Shown one piece after another: positions 33,997 to 45,342 of a DNA stretch of 64,000 bases; the stretch's first letter is position 1; each line of letters opens with the position of its first letter. The DNA is from Isoetes taiwanensis (lineage: Eukaryota; Streptophyta; Lycopodiopsida; Isoetales; Isoetaceae). The translations under genes and the position numbers were made by a program. The stretch lies in assembly GCA_021234155.1 (NCBI GenBank), contig JAJEKV010000009.1:7487546-7551545 (forward strand). Direction: 5' to 3'. The notes under the pieces are model-generated. The model worked only from the letters and a program-made list of their open reading frames with translations, did no database searches and was not told the DNA's origin.

Positions 33997-35008
33997 GGCA
34001 ATGGATCTGGTTGGTCATAGTTTAGCTTGTCAATCCTAGCTTAATAGAAGGAGTTAACCTAGAAGGCACCTCTGTTTTTAGTACTAGATGATCGTGGACC
34101 ACTAACCCTAAAACTCGACTGACTAAGAAACACTAATCCTTGTATTCCTTAGAATTAGAGATAATGTATTAGGACTATTGTATTATTAAAATGTTAGATG
34201 ATCATGGTATAATACTCTGTTTTACACCTCTTGGGTATGGGGCTAAGGGGTAGAGGTCTAGGAGCCATGTGTTCCGATTGCAGAGGGATCTAAAGTGTGC
34301 ATTGTCTACCAAGGATCCATCGCAAGCTAGGCCTAATACTTTGCCACTGCGAAAGGGCAATGTATAGGTTTGACCCCTCCTAGGTTATGTGTCACCTCAG
34401 TGAGGCTACGTTGACTATGAGCGAGGCGACCTCACCTCTCTAGCTGCCTTCAGTGGCAAGATGCCTCTTGGAAGGAGCAGCCTTCCTGCCTCATCGGACC
34501 AAGGGAGATGCAACCTTGGAGTAGCCTTAGGGTTACGTCTCTGGCAGGCTACAGTCGAGACCCGAAGCTTTTTTATCTATCTGCAAAGTACACATAGGAG
34601 GGACAGATGAAGTGGACTACCCTTGTCATTGTTCTATGCCAACCAACTCCAGTGTTATAACTTTGTCTGGTGTTATCTTGAAGTCCAGACCGTAAGTCAT
34701 ACCTCACAGAGTCTGAGCTTGGGTTAGGATCTTGCATGTTATATGTTATGTTCGAGGCATATGATGATGATGATGTATTATTGATGGTGCCTCATCCTTT
34801 GTAGTGAGTATTTGTTTGATTATGATGCATGTTGCTTGTGCTTATGTTTTATGCACCGAGGAAGATGGAAAAGACACGTCCTTCTTCTACATCGACTCTA
34901 GAGCACCACCAGGCCATGTGGACAGTCTCCTGCTGACTTACAGGGTCGACATGAGAGATCTCCAGATCTTCTACGGTGGGAGCATCATATAAGGTAGAGG
35001 ATGTCACA
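33997..35008 (+). repeat. Fragment C: right part of another related LTR
   Basis: Ends GGATGTCACA at 35008 and carries its own version of the LTR core (34240-34760; CTGCAAAGTACACATAGG). The left end is cut by the LTR of B, so B probably inserted into C. The retained 34804-34992 open frame is part of the LTR, not a gene. Confidence 0.7.
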
Positions 35009-35149
35009 GGAGGAATCCCTAAAAGATTCTTGATTCATGACCAGAAGGAAGTTAACCATAGATATGACTAGAAGACTCTGTTGCTCCACAACCTAATGGA
35101 CACCTATCAAATAGTTGAGCTGAATATGCATTAGTTTTTAGGGTTTGAT

Positions 35150-35860
35150 TCAAGATGAGCCATCTAAGAACACAATTTTCTTGGCACAGTGAAGTTTCCA
35201 TCCTTTCCTAATGATTGAGACAACTTGTTCTTGAAGGCAATTCCAAACTATAGACACCTTAAGTGGGCAGTTCTCCAAGAGTAAGGCATATGATGTTGCA
35301 ACCTTTTTCCAGACAGCCCCAATTTTAGATTCCCTTTCACATCCAATCCTGGGAGGATTCTGTATAACCAAGTGAAAGATTCTTCTATTTGTCCCTATGT
35401 ATGTCCTGCAATAAATGAGAGATATCCTTCTATGTTTTCCATCTAGAATACATTCTCAAGCTGTTTTAAGCCACAAAGTCTAGTCTGCATCCACTCCTTG
35501 TATTTAATAGGATGTTACAAAGCCAAATAACCCTTCTCCTCTTCCACCGGGTATTGATGCCAAAAGACATTGAATTCACCTGAAACTTCCTCTATTGCAT
35601 AGGCAGAAATCTCATTCCAAGCTTGAATTATCCTTGCCGTGAGTTTGGAGGCCCCTAGTCCAGCTGATGTGGCAGTGAAGGGCCACCAACCAAGGATGTG
35701 TATTGAATCCTGTAGTTGGTAAGTTTCAGAGCAGGAGAAAGGGATGAGGAAGATAAGGATCTCCATACGAGTTTGGCAGCCAAAGCTTGAGCTTGTGTGA
35801 ATAAATATTTGCAGCTCATACCACCAAGCCTTTTGGGAAGCACCATACTCTCCTTGTACT
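35150..35860 (-). pseudogene. LINE reverse transcriptase C-terminal remnant
   Basis: Minus-strand frames give LPKRLGGMSCKYLFTQAQAL followed by AKLVWRSL (35846-35655), the segment after the RT fingers-palm core in plant L1-type LINEs (compare the usual LPK-GGLG-L-N-ALL-KW-WR pattern). Downstream pieces at 35515-35640 (AWNEISAYAIEEVSGEF) and 35371-35150 (WKKVATSYALLLENC) continue it. Frameshifted and lacking the RT active site and 5' part. Confidence 0.65.
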
Positions 35861-36371
35861 TTGCTCTGATCTATCAAGTATGTTCCAACATATTCTTTGT
35901 GTATTCTCGTGTATTTTCCCTTGTTTTCGTCTAGGTTCCTGACACTGACTACGAGCATGTTGGACATGAGCTCTTTTCGTGCTTCTTGGGGAAGTGATGG
36001 TCTTTTTTCCATGAAATGTGATCCCTAGGGTAATGTCGACGTTTTGATAGCAGAGACAATTCACAGCTCTGGGGTGGGGAGTTGCCCGTTCGTCGCCCGG
36101 ACCTTTGGGAGAGGACTTTTGAGGCAAGCTGCTTTTGAGGGGTTTTAAGTGTCTATCTTCTAGTGTCAACACCCTCTCTCTACGTGATGACATGTGCAAG
36201 ATCCTAATTGCACATGACGTAGAAAGAGTGCTAGAACACCTATCCCCCATCCATGCAACTTGTTGTTGGGTAGCAAAGCTGGCACCCTCCCTATTTTATA
36301 GGTTGGGTATTAGTTCTCCTCCAATGACATATGGGCAATCGATAGTGCTCAGCCACCTTGTTGTAATTACT
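35861..36371. other. Unclassified flank of the LINE remnant and left flank of F
   Basis: Two overlapping open frames (36250-35816 minus and 36135-36527 plus) have no recognisable domain. Confidence 0.3.
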
Positions 36372-36549
36372 TGTAACGAACCTAGTGGCTTACTTTGTCT
36401 CAGTATAAGAGGGTGTAGATCATCTAACGACCTTGTTGATATGCGTCCATGGGGTATGTTAGCAGTGGCATTTAAAACTGTAGAAATATATTGGCAAAGG
36501 TTATATACGCAGAAGGTGTTAGATTAATGTGTATTGGACTTGTAAAATA

Positions 36550-36725
36550 TGATAAGCATGCATTAGATTGCATGCATGTATATGCACATGCGCATGCATG
36601 CATGTGATTGCATGCACAACACTTGTCTAGCATATGATAAGCATGCATTAGATTGCATGCATGTACATGCACATGCACATGCATACATGTGATTGCATGC
36701 ACAACACTTATCTAGCATGCATATG
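36550..36725. repeat. Tandem GCATGC/TGCATG-rich duplication
   Basis: A unit of about 83 bp (GATAAGCATGCATTAGATTGC onward to ACAACACTT) is present twice. It is made of alternating purine-pyrimidine GCATGCAT text. The copy in LTR 3 of F (45222-45342) is where element D inserted. Confidence 0.85.
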
Positions 36726-37330
36726 CATTGAGATTTACTCATTGTGTATATATATTGGATGTGAACAAAGGAGAGGGTGTCTTGGTTTGGTGAAGGATCT
36801 TGTTTATTGTTCTCCTCTACTTATTCTCTAGAGAAGGAGAGGCTGGCCGAATTATAGAACAGTAGCAGAAACCGGAAGGAGCTTGCAGGTGGGAAGCGAG
36901 GAAATAGAAGCAAGGAAGGCAGATCCAGTCGATAGGAAGCAGAATCAATCCGAGAAACTGAGATGGGGATCTGATGCGTGCTTGGGGATTTGATGAGTGC
37001 TTTGTTTGTTGTATTGCTTGGTGGTGCTTGCAGTAGAACCGGCAGCTAGAATAGATCTTTAATTTGGTTCTATAATTCGGTTCTTTAATTCGGTTGTTTA
37101 ATTTGGTTCTTTAATTCGGTTGTTTCAGCTAGAATAGATCTTTAATTTGGTTCTATATCACATTCAAAGTCTTCCTTATGAATTCTGGCCTGTTCTGCGT
37201 CCGTCCCAGCCAGTTTTGATCTTGTTTGCCAATCTGGCAGTATCTCTGTGCGAAAGAGAGCCTCTAATATATCTTTTTGGTTTCCAAGTCTCGTTCTTTA
37301 TAATTATTTTGCCCCTTAAGTTCATTAAAA

Positions 37331-37405
37331 GCCTTGTAGGTTAGTTGGTTAGCAGTTGAGCCTTTCAGGCTATAGACCTAGGTTCGAATCTAGCATATGG
37401 TTTGC
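37331..37405 (+). other. tRNA-like / SINE head candidate
   Basis: TAGGTTAGTTGG at 37337-37348 fits a pol III A box (TRGCNNAGYNGG) with one mismatch, and GGTTCGAATCT at 37381-37391 fits a B box with one mismatch, spaced as in tRNAs. The anticodon-arm region AGCC-TTTCA-GGCT can form a stem. The acceptor ends do not pair well, so this is not a functional tRNA; more likely a tRNA-derived SINE head inside the LTR. Confidence 0.4.
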
Positions 37406-39188
37406 ACAAGTATTCCTTTTTGAACTTAGGGATATAAGGGTCAGGTAAATTATCCGTTTATATTAGTTGTTATCCTAAGGTTTAGACCATACCATAATAT
37501 ACCTTTATGTTTTAGAATAACCATGCATTAATGGAACAATAGGGTCCATTCTTTAGAGTTGTAGTCTTGCAGGACTTATTAGGCATAGTAATGGGAATCT
37601 TACGTGAATAATTATTGATAGGTTCTAAGTTATCGAATCTAGTTTGTATTACTATCTTAGGGTCTTGAAGCCCTACTTGATTCTCTATTCTAACTATCGA
37701 ACTTGCTTTAGGTTATAGTTAGATGGTCGCCCAGCTACATTGTTATATCTTGGAACGTTGTGATAGCCGTTGCGTTAAGTGTCCCTAGTGCATTGCTGCT
37801 AGCCTAGATGGTCATTACTTGAGTTGAGGATTGCTAATCCTACGAACCTTTTAAGTATTGTGATTATAATTTGGGACCCTAGAGTTTCCTTGGTAGAGTG
37901 GGATATTCCATGCAACCTTTATGAATAGGGGCCAGCTTGTTACCGTACCATAGAAGGATATATCGCCAGTACTTTTGATAGAGTAATGGGTGGATTCTAT
38001 GATGCTAGATGGATGGAGTATGAGCGTTGTATTATATTTGCTAGGAATATGCTATGGCCTATCTAGTAGAGATTCTGAGTGGTAGTCCATCTCATGAGTT
38101 TAGACCTCAAGATGAAGTAGAATATGTGAATTGTCTCTAGGACATTAGTGTAACTATGGTATTACCTGAAAGTTATGGTTGCTTATATGTTAAGGAAGTC
38201 ATGTTCTTGCTTTGAGATGTGGCGATGAGATGTTGTCACTGGGTTATGAAATATCTTGGCATGAACCTCATTCTATTGTATTGCATTGTTTTGTGGTTGT
38301 TCTTGGAAGTAAGATGCATGAGGATTCTATGATATCTCGTATTGGATCAACCTGTAAGATTATTGGTGATATTCTATCTTGTAAAGTCATGATGGATGAT
38401 GTTGCATCTTGCATTGCAAACGGACCATCTTCGGAGGGGTGGAATGGCCGTGAGACTCCGCATCTGTTCTAGATGGCTAGACGGATGGCATGTTGCATTT
38501 ATGGCCCACCTTCGGAGGGGTGGGGTGGCCGTGTAACTCCGCATCCGAGCCAGATGGCCTGACGGATGAGTTAGACCTTGTACGTACAGATGGAGAGAGT
38601 GGTCTCCTTGGGGTCGCAACCCAAGGATTACGCTTGGCATATGTGCATGCATACATACGATTGATGAGAATGTAAACATGCTTGTAGCCTGAGTTCTAAC
38701 TAATGCAGGGGCGTAGTGGAGCAGGTAAAATTGTTGTTGTTCTTATCTTTGATGGATATGCTAGATTACTTTGTGGATGATGTTATACGCTAGATTGCTT
38801 TGTGGTTGATGTTGTGGATGCTCCCGAAATGTTTCCTCCCCACTTAGTCCTTGTGGACTAACCCTCTTGCATTGTTTGTGTATGTTTAAGAGGGTACGTC
38901 CTGAGCTGAGAATGCGGTATTCAGAAGGATAGTCTGGGGATGAAGTTGCTCCAGCGGAGCGTTTTCCCGAGTCATCCTCGATGATCTATAAGGAGGAGAA
39001 CCCAGAGTAACCTGCTGAGCTATAGGAGTTGTTAGCATGCCAAACTCAGATGAGCTTGGTCTTGTATGTAATTATCTGATCAATGGGATTATACTTTATG
39101 GAGCAAGTATACAAGTATCTTGGATGTTTAACTTAGATGTTAAACGTGTCGTTGCAACGGCCTAGGCCAAGGGGCTAAGTCCGTTTCA

Positions 39189-39926
39189 GTTGGTATCAGA
39201 GCGGAAAATTCCGACACCTTCGGGCCGTGGGAACTAAGGGTTAAGACCTCAACCGATTCTACTATAAAGTATAATGTTCTGGTGATTGGCAAATGCACCA
39301 GCCTAGATGAGTCAAGTGGAATGAGAAACGAGCATAGATCTAAGGGATTGATAGTTTCTTAAGTTTTGATTATTATTTTGTGCTATGTAAGGTAGAAAAG
39401 CTAATGGAATGCAGTTCATCAAGGAGCTAAACTTGGTCGAAAGTTATCGAAAATAGGATGAAATGTTAAGAAGGATATTTTCATGCAAGGCATGAACAGT
39501 GGGTCGTGATAATTGTGAAGGTATGTTCCTACAAATTTCTATAACTGGTAGATTGTCTAATGGTGGACCACGTTGCCGCGCTACTTTAAAGTAGACTTGG
39601 CGTAGGGAGTTGTACTACTTCAGCAAAGTCAGTGCTAAGATTGTGAGGGCCCATGAACAGTGCTATGTTGAGTAAGTTCTTTTTGTGAGAAGTCATAGTA
39701 AACTATGTTCATAATCTTTTAGGTTCCCTTGAATTTACTTGTGTGGGTTGTATAGCCATAAGATACACAGATGGGGGATGTGATTATGCTTTTATTTGTC
39801 ACTCTTGGATTTGGCCACCCAAGATGTGTCATATGAATACATATCTAGTCCGAGCTGAGTATCTCTCTTTCCATGGTGGGCTCCCATAACTCATGAGGAC
39901 ATGAGTTAATTTTTACAAGGTGAGAA
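39189..39926 (+). other. PBS and short internal region of F
   Basis: Starts with TGGTATCAGAGC (39191-39202) and ends with an ACAAGGTGAGAA purine tract directly before LTR 2. No coding capacity: this looks like a deleted or non-autonomous derivative. Confidence 0.6.
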
Positions 39927-41896
39927 TGTAACAAACCCAGGGACTTAGCTTGTGTCCGTATTAATTTGTATAGAGCACAGTGGTATGCGTCCATGGGTGT
40001 GTTGGGGGCGCCATTTAAATCTAAATAAAACCTTAATAAATTGAATGGAAAAAGTGTGAGCACACTAAATCAGGGGAAGGGCAGATCGAGGCTGCCAGAT
40101 AACGGCAGGATCTCGCTTACAGATGCATGTAGCATGCCAAACTCACCATCTGGCCTGATCCTGGGATGGATCCTGCCAAGTGTTCTTAAGGCAAGGGTAT
40201 ATAAGAAATAGAAGAGTTGGCCGGATGGGCAAAAAGAGGAGGAAAGAGAATCGGTTGGGCTGATCAAATTAGAAGCAGAGCAAGGAAAACAAGAGTCCAA
40301 AGCTAAATTCAGGTGGGGATTTGATCTATGTATTGATTTTCGGCCTCGGTCGGATTGTGTGGAGCAGTCCTTCTGAAGCATAGATGCTAGTGGCCTGTGA
40401 TCCAAAATCCAGTTTAGAGCAAGAATCCTTATTGCGTGAATCCGGCTTGTTTGATTGCTATGTTAATCTAAAACTAGAAGATCCTGATGGAAATCGGCCT
40501 TCAAAACCCAGAAATCCAAGCTCTGCAACCCTTTCAGGGAGAAACCGTCATCTTGCTTGTTGCCATCTTTGCCTTGAACTCATCTGTCGATTCTCCTTCT
40601 CACCTTGATTCGACGCCTTGAGATCATCTTCACCCTGTAAACCTAATTCCGGCAGCAATCTTTGGCCTGGGCGAGCTTGCAGATCCAGTCGGCCAGCCAA
40701 AAAAAGGGGCCGTTGTTGGCGCCCATGACTCTGTTACAGTAATTTCTGATTTCTATTGAAGGGGGATACTAGGGTCCGGTATCCCCAGACCTTTAAAAAC
40801 CTTATTTTAAAGTTAAAACTTAAAATCCTTAAGTGTTCTTATCAATTGTAGCTACCTTCTATCAACCGCTAGGCAAACATACCCTATGAGTCCAAGCATC
40901 CATGGAATGTTGTTGCCGTCCCGTAGTAGGGAAAAGTATCTGTCTGGCTAGTGTATAATGTGGGATGTTTATGCGTGCATTAAAGATTGCTCTATAAGTA
41001 TGAATAGGGTATGGGGCACCTTACGGAATTGCATTATGTATCTGAGACGATGTTATGTTTATGGGGCACTTGAATCAAAGAATGTTGTGCATTTGCATGC
41101 AACAGCCCACCTTCGGAGGGGTGGGGTGGCTGTGTAACTCCGCATCCGTGCCAGATGGCCTGACGGATGAGTTGAACCCTGTACGCACAGATGGAGAGAG
41201 TGGTCTACTTGGGGTCGCCACCCAAGGATTACCCTTGGCATGTAGTATGCATGGAAAATGGTAGTCATAGAATGTACTAACCTTGCAGGGGGAGTATCAA
41301 CGTACTAGGTAAATCACGTATTATTGTTATTGTTATGCATGAATGTGAAGACCCCAATATTCCTCCCCACTTAGTCCTTGTGGACTAACCCCGGATGTTT
41401 GTTGTGTTGTAAGATGGCACGTCCTGAAGCCATGATTGTGTTGGACCTAGACTCTTTTGTTACCTGGTGGTTCAACGAGACGGAGGCTGAGCCGGCTTTA
41501 ATGTCTAAGGAACGAGTTTACGAGATCCTAATATCATTGTTCAGAAAGTTGTATTATGCGCAAAGACAACCCCAGATTGAGGCCCAAGACCTGGAGACGG
41601 ATGGAGAGTCTTTTGAGGGTAGCTCTGGCGACTCCTCCTCGGTCACTTCCGAGGAGGGGGAAGATCAAAGGGCCAATTGAGCATGGGTGACGGGGTGGCC
41701 TAGGGGTTTTTGTATATTATGGGTGTATTGTGAGATGGGGATAATGTGAACTCTCCTTTGTATGTGTGGCCTTGGGCCGGATGTAAATGATTTGATTGTA
41801 ACCAAATATTTATGAATAGAAGTTCGTGATGATTTGATTGTCTATATCCAAGTTACTTAGTGCGACGGCCTAGGCCAAGGGGCTAGGTCCGTTTCA
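39927..41896 (+). repeat. LTR 2 of family F
   Basis: Starts TGTAACAAACCC after a purine tract and ends CCGTTTCA before TGGTATCAGAGC at 41899. Shares with LTR 1 the TTCGGAGGGGTGG block, the CCTCCCCACTTAGTCC block and the terminal CCTAGGCCAAGGGGCTA. It differs enough in length and sequence from LTR 1 that they are not a recent LTR pair. Confidence 0.75.
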
Positions 41897-42915
41897 GTTG
41901 GTATCAGAGCCCAAGCGTTCCCAAGGCCACACATACAAAGGAGAGTTCACATTATCCCCATCTAACAATACACCCATAATATACAAAAACCCCTAGGCCA
42001 CCCCGTCACCCATGCTCAATTGGCCCTTTGATCTTCCCCCTCCTCGGAAGTGACCGAGGAGGAGTTGCCAGAGCTACCCTCGGAAGACTCTCCATCCGTC
42101 TCCGGGTCTTCGGCCTCAATCTGGGGTTGCCTTTGCGCATAATACAACTCCCTGAACAATGATATTAGGATCTCGTAAACTCGTTCCTTAGACATTAAAG
42201 CCGGCTCAGCCTCCGTCTCGTTGAACCACCAGAGTCTAGGTCCAACACAATCGTGGCTTCAGGACGTGCCATCTTACAACACAACAAACATTCGGGGTTA
42301 GTCCACAAGGACTAAGTGGGGAGGAACATTGGGGTCTTCACATTCATGCATAACAATAACAATAATACGTGATTTACCTGGTACGTTGATACTCCCCCTG
42401 CAAGGTTAGTACATTCTATGACTAACATTTTCCATGCATACTATATGCCAAGCGTAATCCTTGGGTGGTGACCCCAAGGAGACCACTCTCTCCATCTGTA
42501 CGTACAGGGTTCAACTCATCCGTCCGGGCCATCCGCACGCGGATGGTTACACGGCCACCCCACCCCTCCGAAGGTGGGCCGTTGCATGCAAATGCACAAC
42601 ATTCTTTGATTCAAGTGCACCATAAACATAACATTGTCTCAGATACATAATGCAATTCCGTAAGGTGCCCCATACCCTATTCATACTTATAGAGCAATCT
42701 TTAATGCACGCATAAACATCCCACATTATACACTAGCCAGGCAGATACTTTTCCCTACTACGGGATGGCAACAACATTCCATGGACACTTGGGCTCATAT
42801 GGTATGTTTGCCTAGCGGTTGGTAGAAGGTAGCTACAATTGATAAGAACACTTAAGGATTTTAAGTTTTAACTTTAAAATAAGGTTTTTAAAGGTCTGGG
42901 GATACCGGACCCTGG
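40770..42915. repeat. Large inverted repeat (head-to-head LTR copies)
   Basis: The right half of LTR 2 (about 40770-41777) is repeated in reverse complement at 41921-42915, separated by about 143 bp that contain the PBS. The arms match closely over about 1 kb, so the region can form a very long hairpin. Confidence 0.88.
41414..41680 (+). CDS. Small acidic ORF inside LTR 2 of F
   Basis: 88 codons from ATG 41414 (MARPEAMIVLDLDSFVTWWF) to TGA. The second half is Ser/Glu/Asp-rich. LTR 1 keeps a broken version at about 38890 (VRPEL, then GDEVAPAE), and the inverted copy at 42290-42020 carries the same ORF on the minus strand with a small deletion. The start follows a GT/AG-like TTGTAAG. Function unknown; could be chance. 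Confidence 0.3.
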   Translation: MARPEAMIVLDLDSFVTWWFNETEAEPALMSKERVYEILISLFRKLYYAQRQPQIEAQDLETDGESFEGSSGDSSSVTSEEGEDQRAN

Positions 42916-43129
42916 TGAGCTATTTTATCCTTAGTAGGAAAAAGTAGATTAACTCTATGATGCAGATGTTTGCTACATTAGCTTGGAATATGTAGCATAA
43001 TAACAGGGGGTTTTCTTTGTGTTTTTGTACGCTTTTCACTAAGGTTTTCCTATGATTTCGTGATGTATTCAAATGGATGTACTAATGCGTACATCTAGAG
43101 TGCACCATTTCTGAGCCATTGATTTTAGC

Positions 43130-43350
43130 CTTTTTTTTTTTCAATGGTCGACAACCAATGGCTCACAACAAAAGCCCTTTTTTTGTGCGTGTGGTGCATA
43201 ATGGTCAATAACCAATGGCTCACAACAAAAGCCCTCTTTTTGTGTGTGTGGTGCATAATGGGCACATGAAGGGCTTGACAATCAATGGCTCACAACAAAA
43301 GCCTTCTTTTTGTGTGTGTGGTGCATAATGGGCACATGAAGGGCTTGAAG
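43130..43350. repeat. Three-copy tandem repeat
   Basis: Units containing CAATGGCTCACAACAAAAGC and TTTTTGTGTGTGTGGTGCAT occur at about 43150, 43210 and 43285. Copies 2 and 3 share an extra GGGCACATGAAGGGCTTGA. Confidence 0.85.
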
Positions 43351-44012
43351 GGCGCATGTAGTGCAGTTTCCCCGCCGGCAACACATTTCCTATCATAACT
43401 TTTGATCCAGAGCTTTTTTTGAGATGATTTTTATTGCGTTGTAAAGCTCTCTCCGAGATCTTTTTGATAGTGTATGATATGGATATGTTTGGTTAAGTTA
43501 TCTATGCTAAAACAGCAATTTTTCGGCCGGGTTTGGTAGGCTTTCACATCCTACCAGCTGATTAATACAGGATTGCGCTATTGGATATTGTTTTACGGCT
43601 CATTCCGAATGAAGCTTGCAAAAAATTACCATGCATTTTTAGATTTTGAGGCAGTTATTAAGCAAATTCCAAAACTTCTAGATCCTTGTGCTAACAAGCA
43701 GAAAAGTTTCCCACTTTGGTTTCTCACCACAAGAATCCATGGAGACCAAAGGCTGCTGTTAAATTCCAGTTGAAAAATGTTTGTGTATGGGTGTTGCAAA
43801 CTTTATGACTTTCAGAATAATGGGATCAATCTGCTCTATCTTTATGGTAACTTCTACTTATGTTCTATTTGTTTTATTGTGATGAAATTCAAAAGCTACA
43901 GGTGATGAAAGCCTCAAATGAATTCTAGTTTTTTTCTGGTTTGAATTCTAAAATTTTTGTCACACGACAAACCGGGGTGGGCGTCCCTAAGGCCCGAGAG
44001 GGCCAAAAAAAT
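43351..44012. other. Non-coding internal DNA of complex F
   Basis: A 66-codon open frame at 43573-43773 has no recognised domain. Otherwise nothing seen. Confidence 0.3.
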
Positions 44013-44645
44013 TTTTAATAACACAAACCATTAACATCCAACATATAAAAATTAAATCCCCCAACACATAACAACCAACACATAACAACCATTGACATTA
44101 ACAACCAACACATAACTACCATTGACATTAATTAACACAACCATTGGGTCCAACACATTTAAATTAAAATTCTCCTTAAACCCCCTTTGGTTTGGGTGCA
44201 TATTCACACAGAGGGTGACGTAGGGCAGCGAGAGCCCTCATAATTGTATTTTGCACGTACGAAATCAACACCATATAGTATTCCGCTTGAAATCTTATAG
44301 TATTTTGCGAATCTTGTTATACAGTATAGCAGATTTTGTACTTGCATACCCCACAAACGAGGAACTTTACGTACGGTGTAGATTAAGGAATAAGGGGTGA
44401 ATATGCCTATCCAACAGCTCTCGTTGCCCGGAGTCACCCCCGTGTGAATAGGCACCCAAACCAAAGGGGGTTTAAGGGGGATTTTAATTTAAATGTGTTG
44501 GACCCAATGGTTGTGTTAATTAATGTCAATGGTAGTTATGTGTTGGTTGTTATGTCAATGGTTGTTATGTGTTGGTTGTTATGTGTTGGGGGATTTAATT
44601 TTTATATGTTGGATGTTAATGGTTTGTGTTGCGAATTTTTTTTTT
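44013..44645. mobile_element. Foldback (hairpin) element
   Basis: About 190-bp inverted arms (44015-44205 and 44440-44642), with a loop of about 235 bp, flanked by A- and T-rich runs. Arms carry internal repeats of ACAACCAACACATA. No ORF. Fits a foldback or large MITE-like element; I could not define a certain target duplication. Confidence 0.75.
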
Positions 44646-45041
44646 GGATATGTATAGTAAATAATTTGTACGAATTTCATTATAAGTTTAGTTCCAAACT
44701 TTATACATGCTAGTGGCAAGGTTGATGCACTTAGTTGTATTTTGAGTATCTGGTACATTAAGTTGCGACTGCACCAATTTGGATAGAAATAGTAGAGCTT
44801 AAGCCATATGTGGAAGGGTATTGGAAAAACCCATGTTCTATTGCTATTGTGGCAGAAATGTGCAATTGAGAAGACTGCATCAGAACATAGCAGTGGCTCC
44901 GAGTCGCGATAAGAGATGCCCTAGTTGGCTAAAGCTTAGTCTTTTGTATTTAAAAGTAATAGAAGAAGTGTTAGACCGCATTCAAGCTGTTGTACCTCAA
45001 GTAACTCATGAGGACATGAGTTGAATTTTACAAGGGGAGAA

Positions 45042-45342
45042 TGTAACGAACCTAGTGGCTTACTTTGTCTCACTATAACAGGGTGTAGATCATCTAACGA
45101 CCTTGTTGATATGCGTCCATGGGGTATGTTAGCAGTGGCATTTAAAACTATAGAAATATATTGGCAAAGGTTATATAAGCAGAAGGTGTTAGATTAATGT
45201 GTATTGGACTTGTAAAATATGATTAGCATGCATTAGATTGCATGCATGTACATGCACATGCGCATGCATGCATGTGATTGCATGCACAACACTTGTCTAG
45301 CATATGATAAGCATGCATTAGATTGCATGCATGTACATGCAC
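45042..45342 (+). repeat. LTR 3 of family F, cut by element D
   Basis: Starts TGTAACGAACC after an ACAAGGGGAGAA purine tract and is over 95% identical by eye to the first 300 bp of LTR 1, then stops in the GCATGC array where the LTR of D begins. Confidence 0.85.

Larger units (their letters stand above)
36372..39188 (+). repeat. LTR 1 of family F
   Basis: Starts TGTAACGAACC and ends CCGTTTCA, directly before a TGGTATCAGAGC primer-binding site at 39191. About 2.8 kb. Contains a duplicated GCATGC-rich unit (36550-36720), short repeats of TTTAATTCGGTT (37060-37155), a tRNA-like segment (37330-37405) and a motif TTCGGAGGGGTGG in two tandem variants (38430 and 38510). Confidence 0.75.

Noticed and set aside
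37331-37405. Functional tRNA gene
   Set aside because: A and B boxes are present but the acceptor stem does not pair and the cloverleaf is incomplete; kept only as a tRNA-like candidate.
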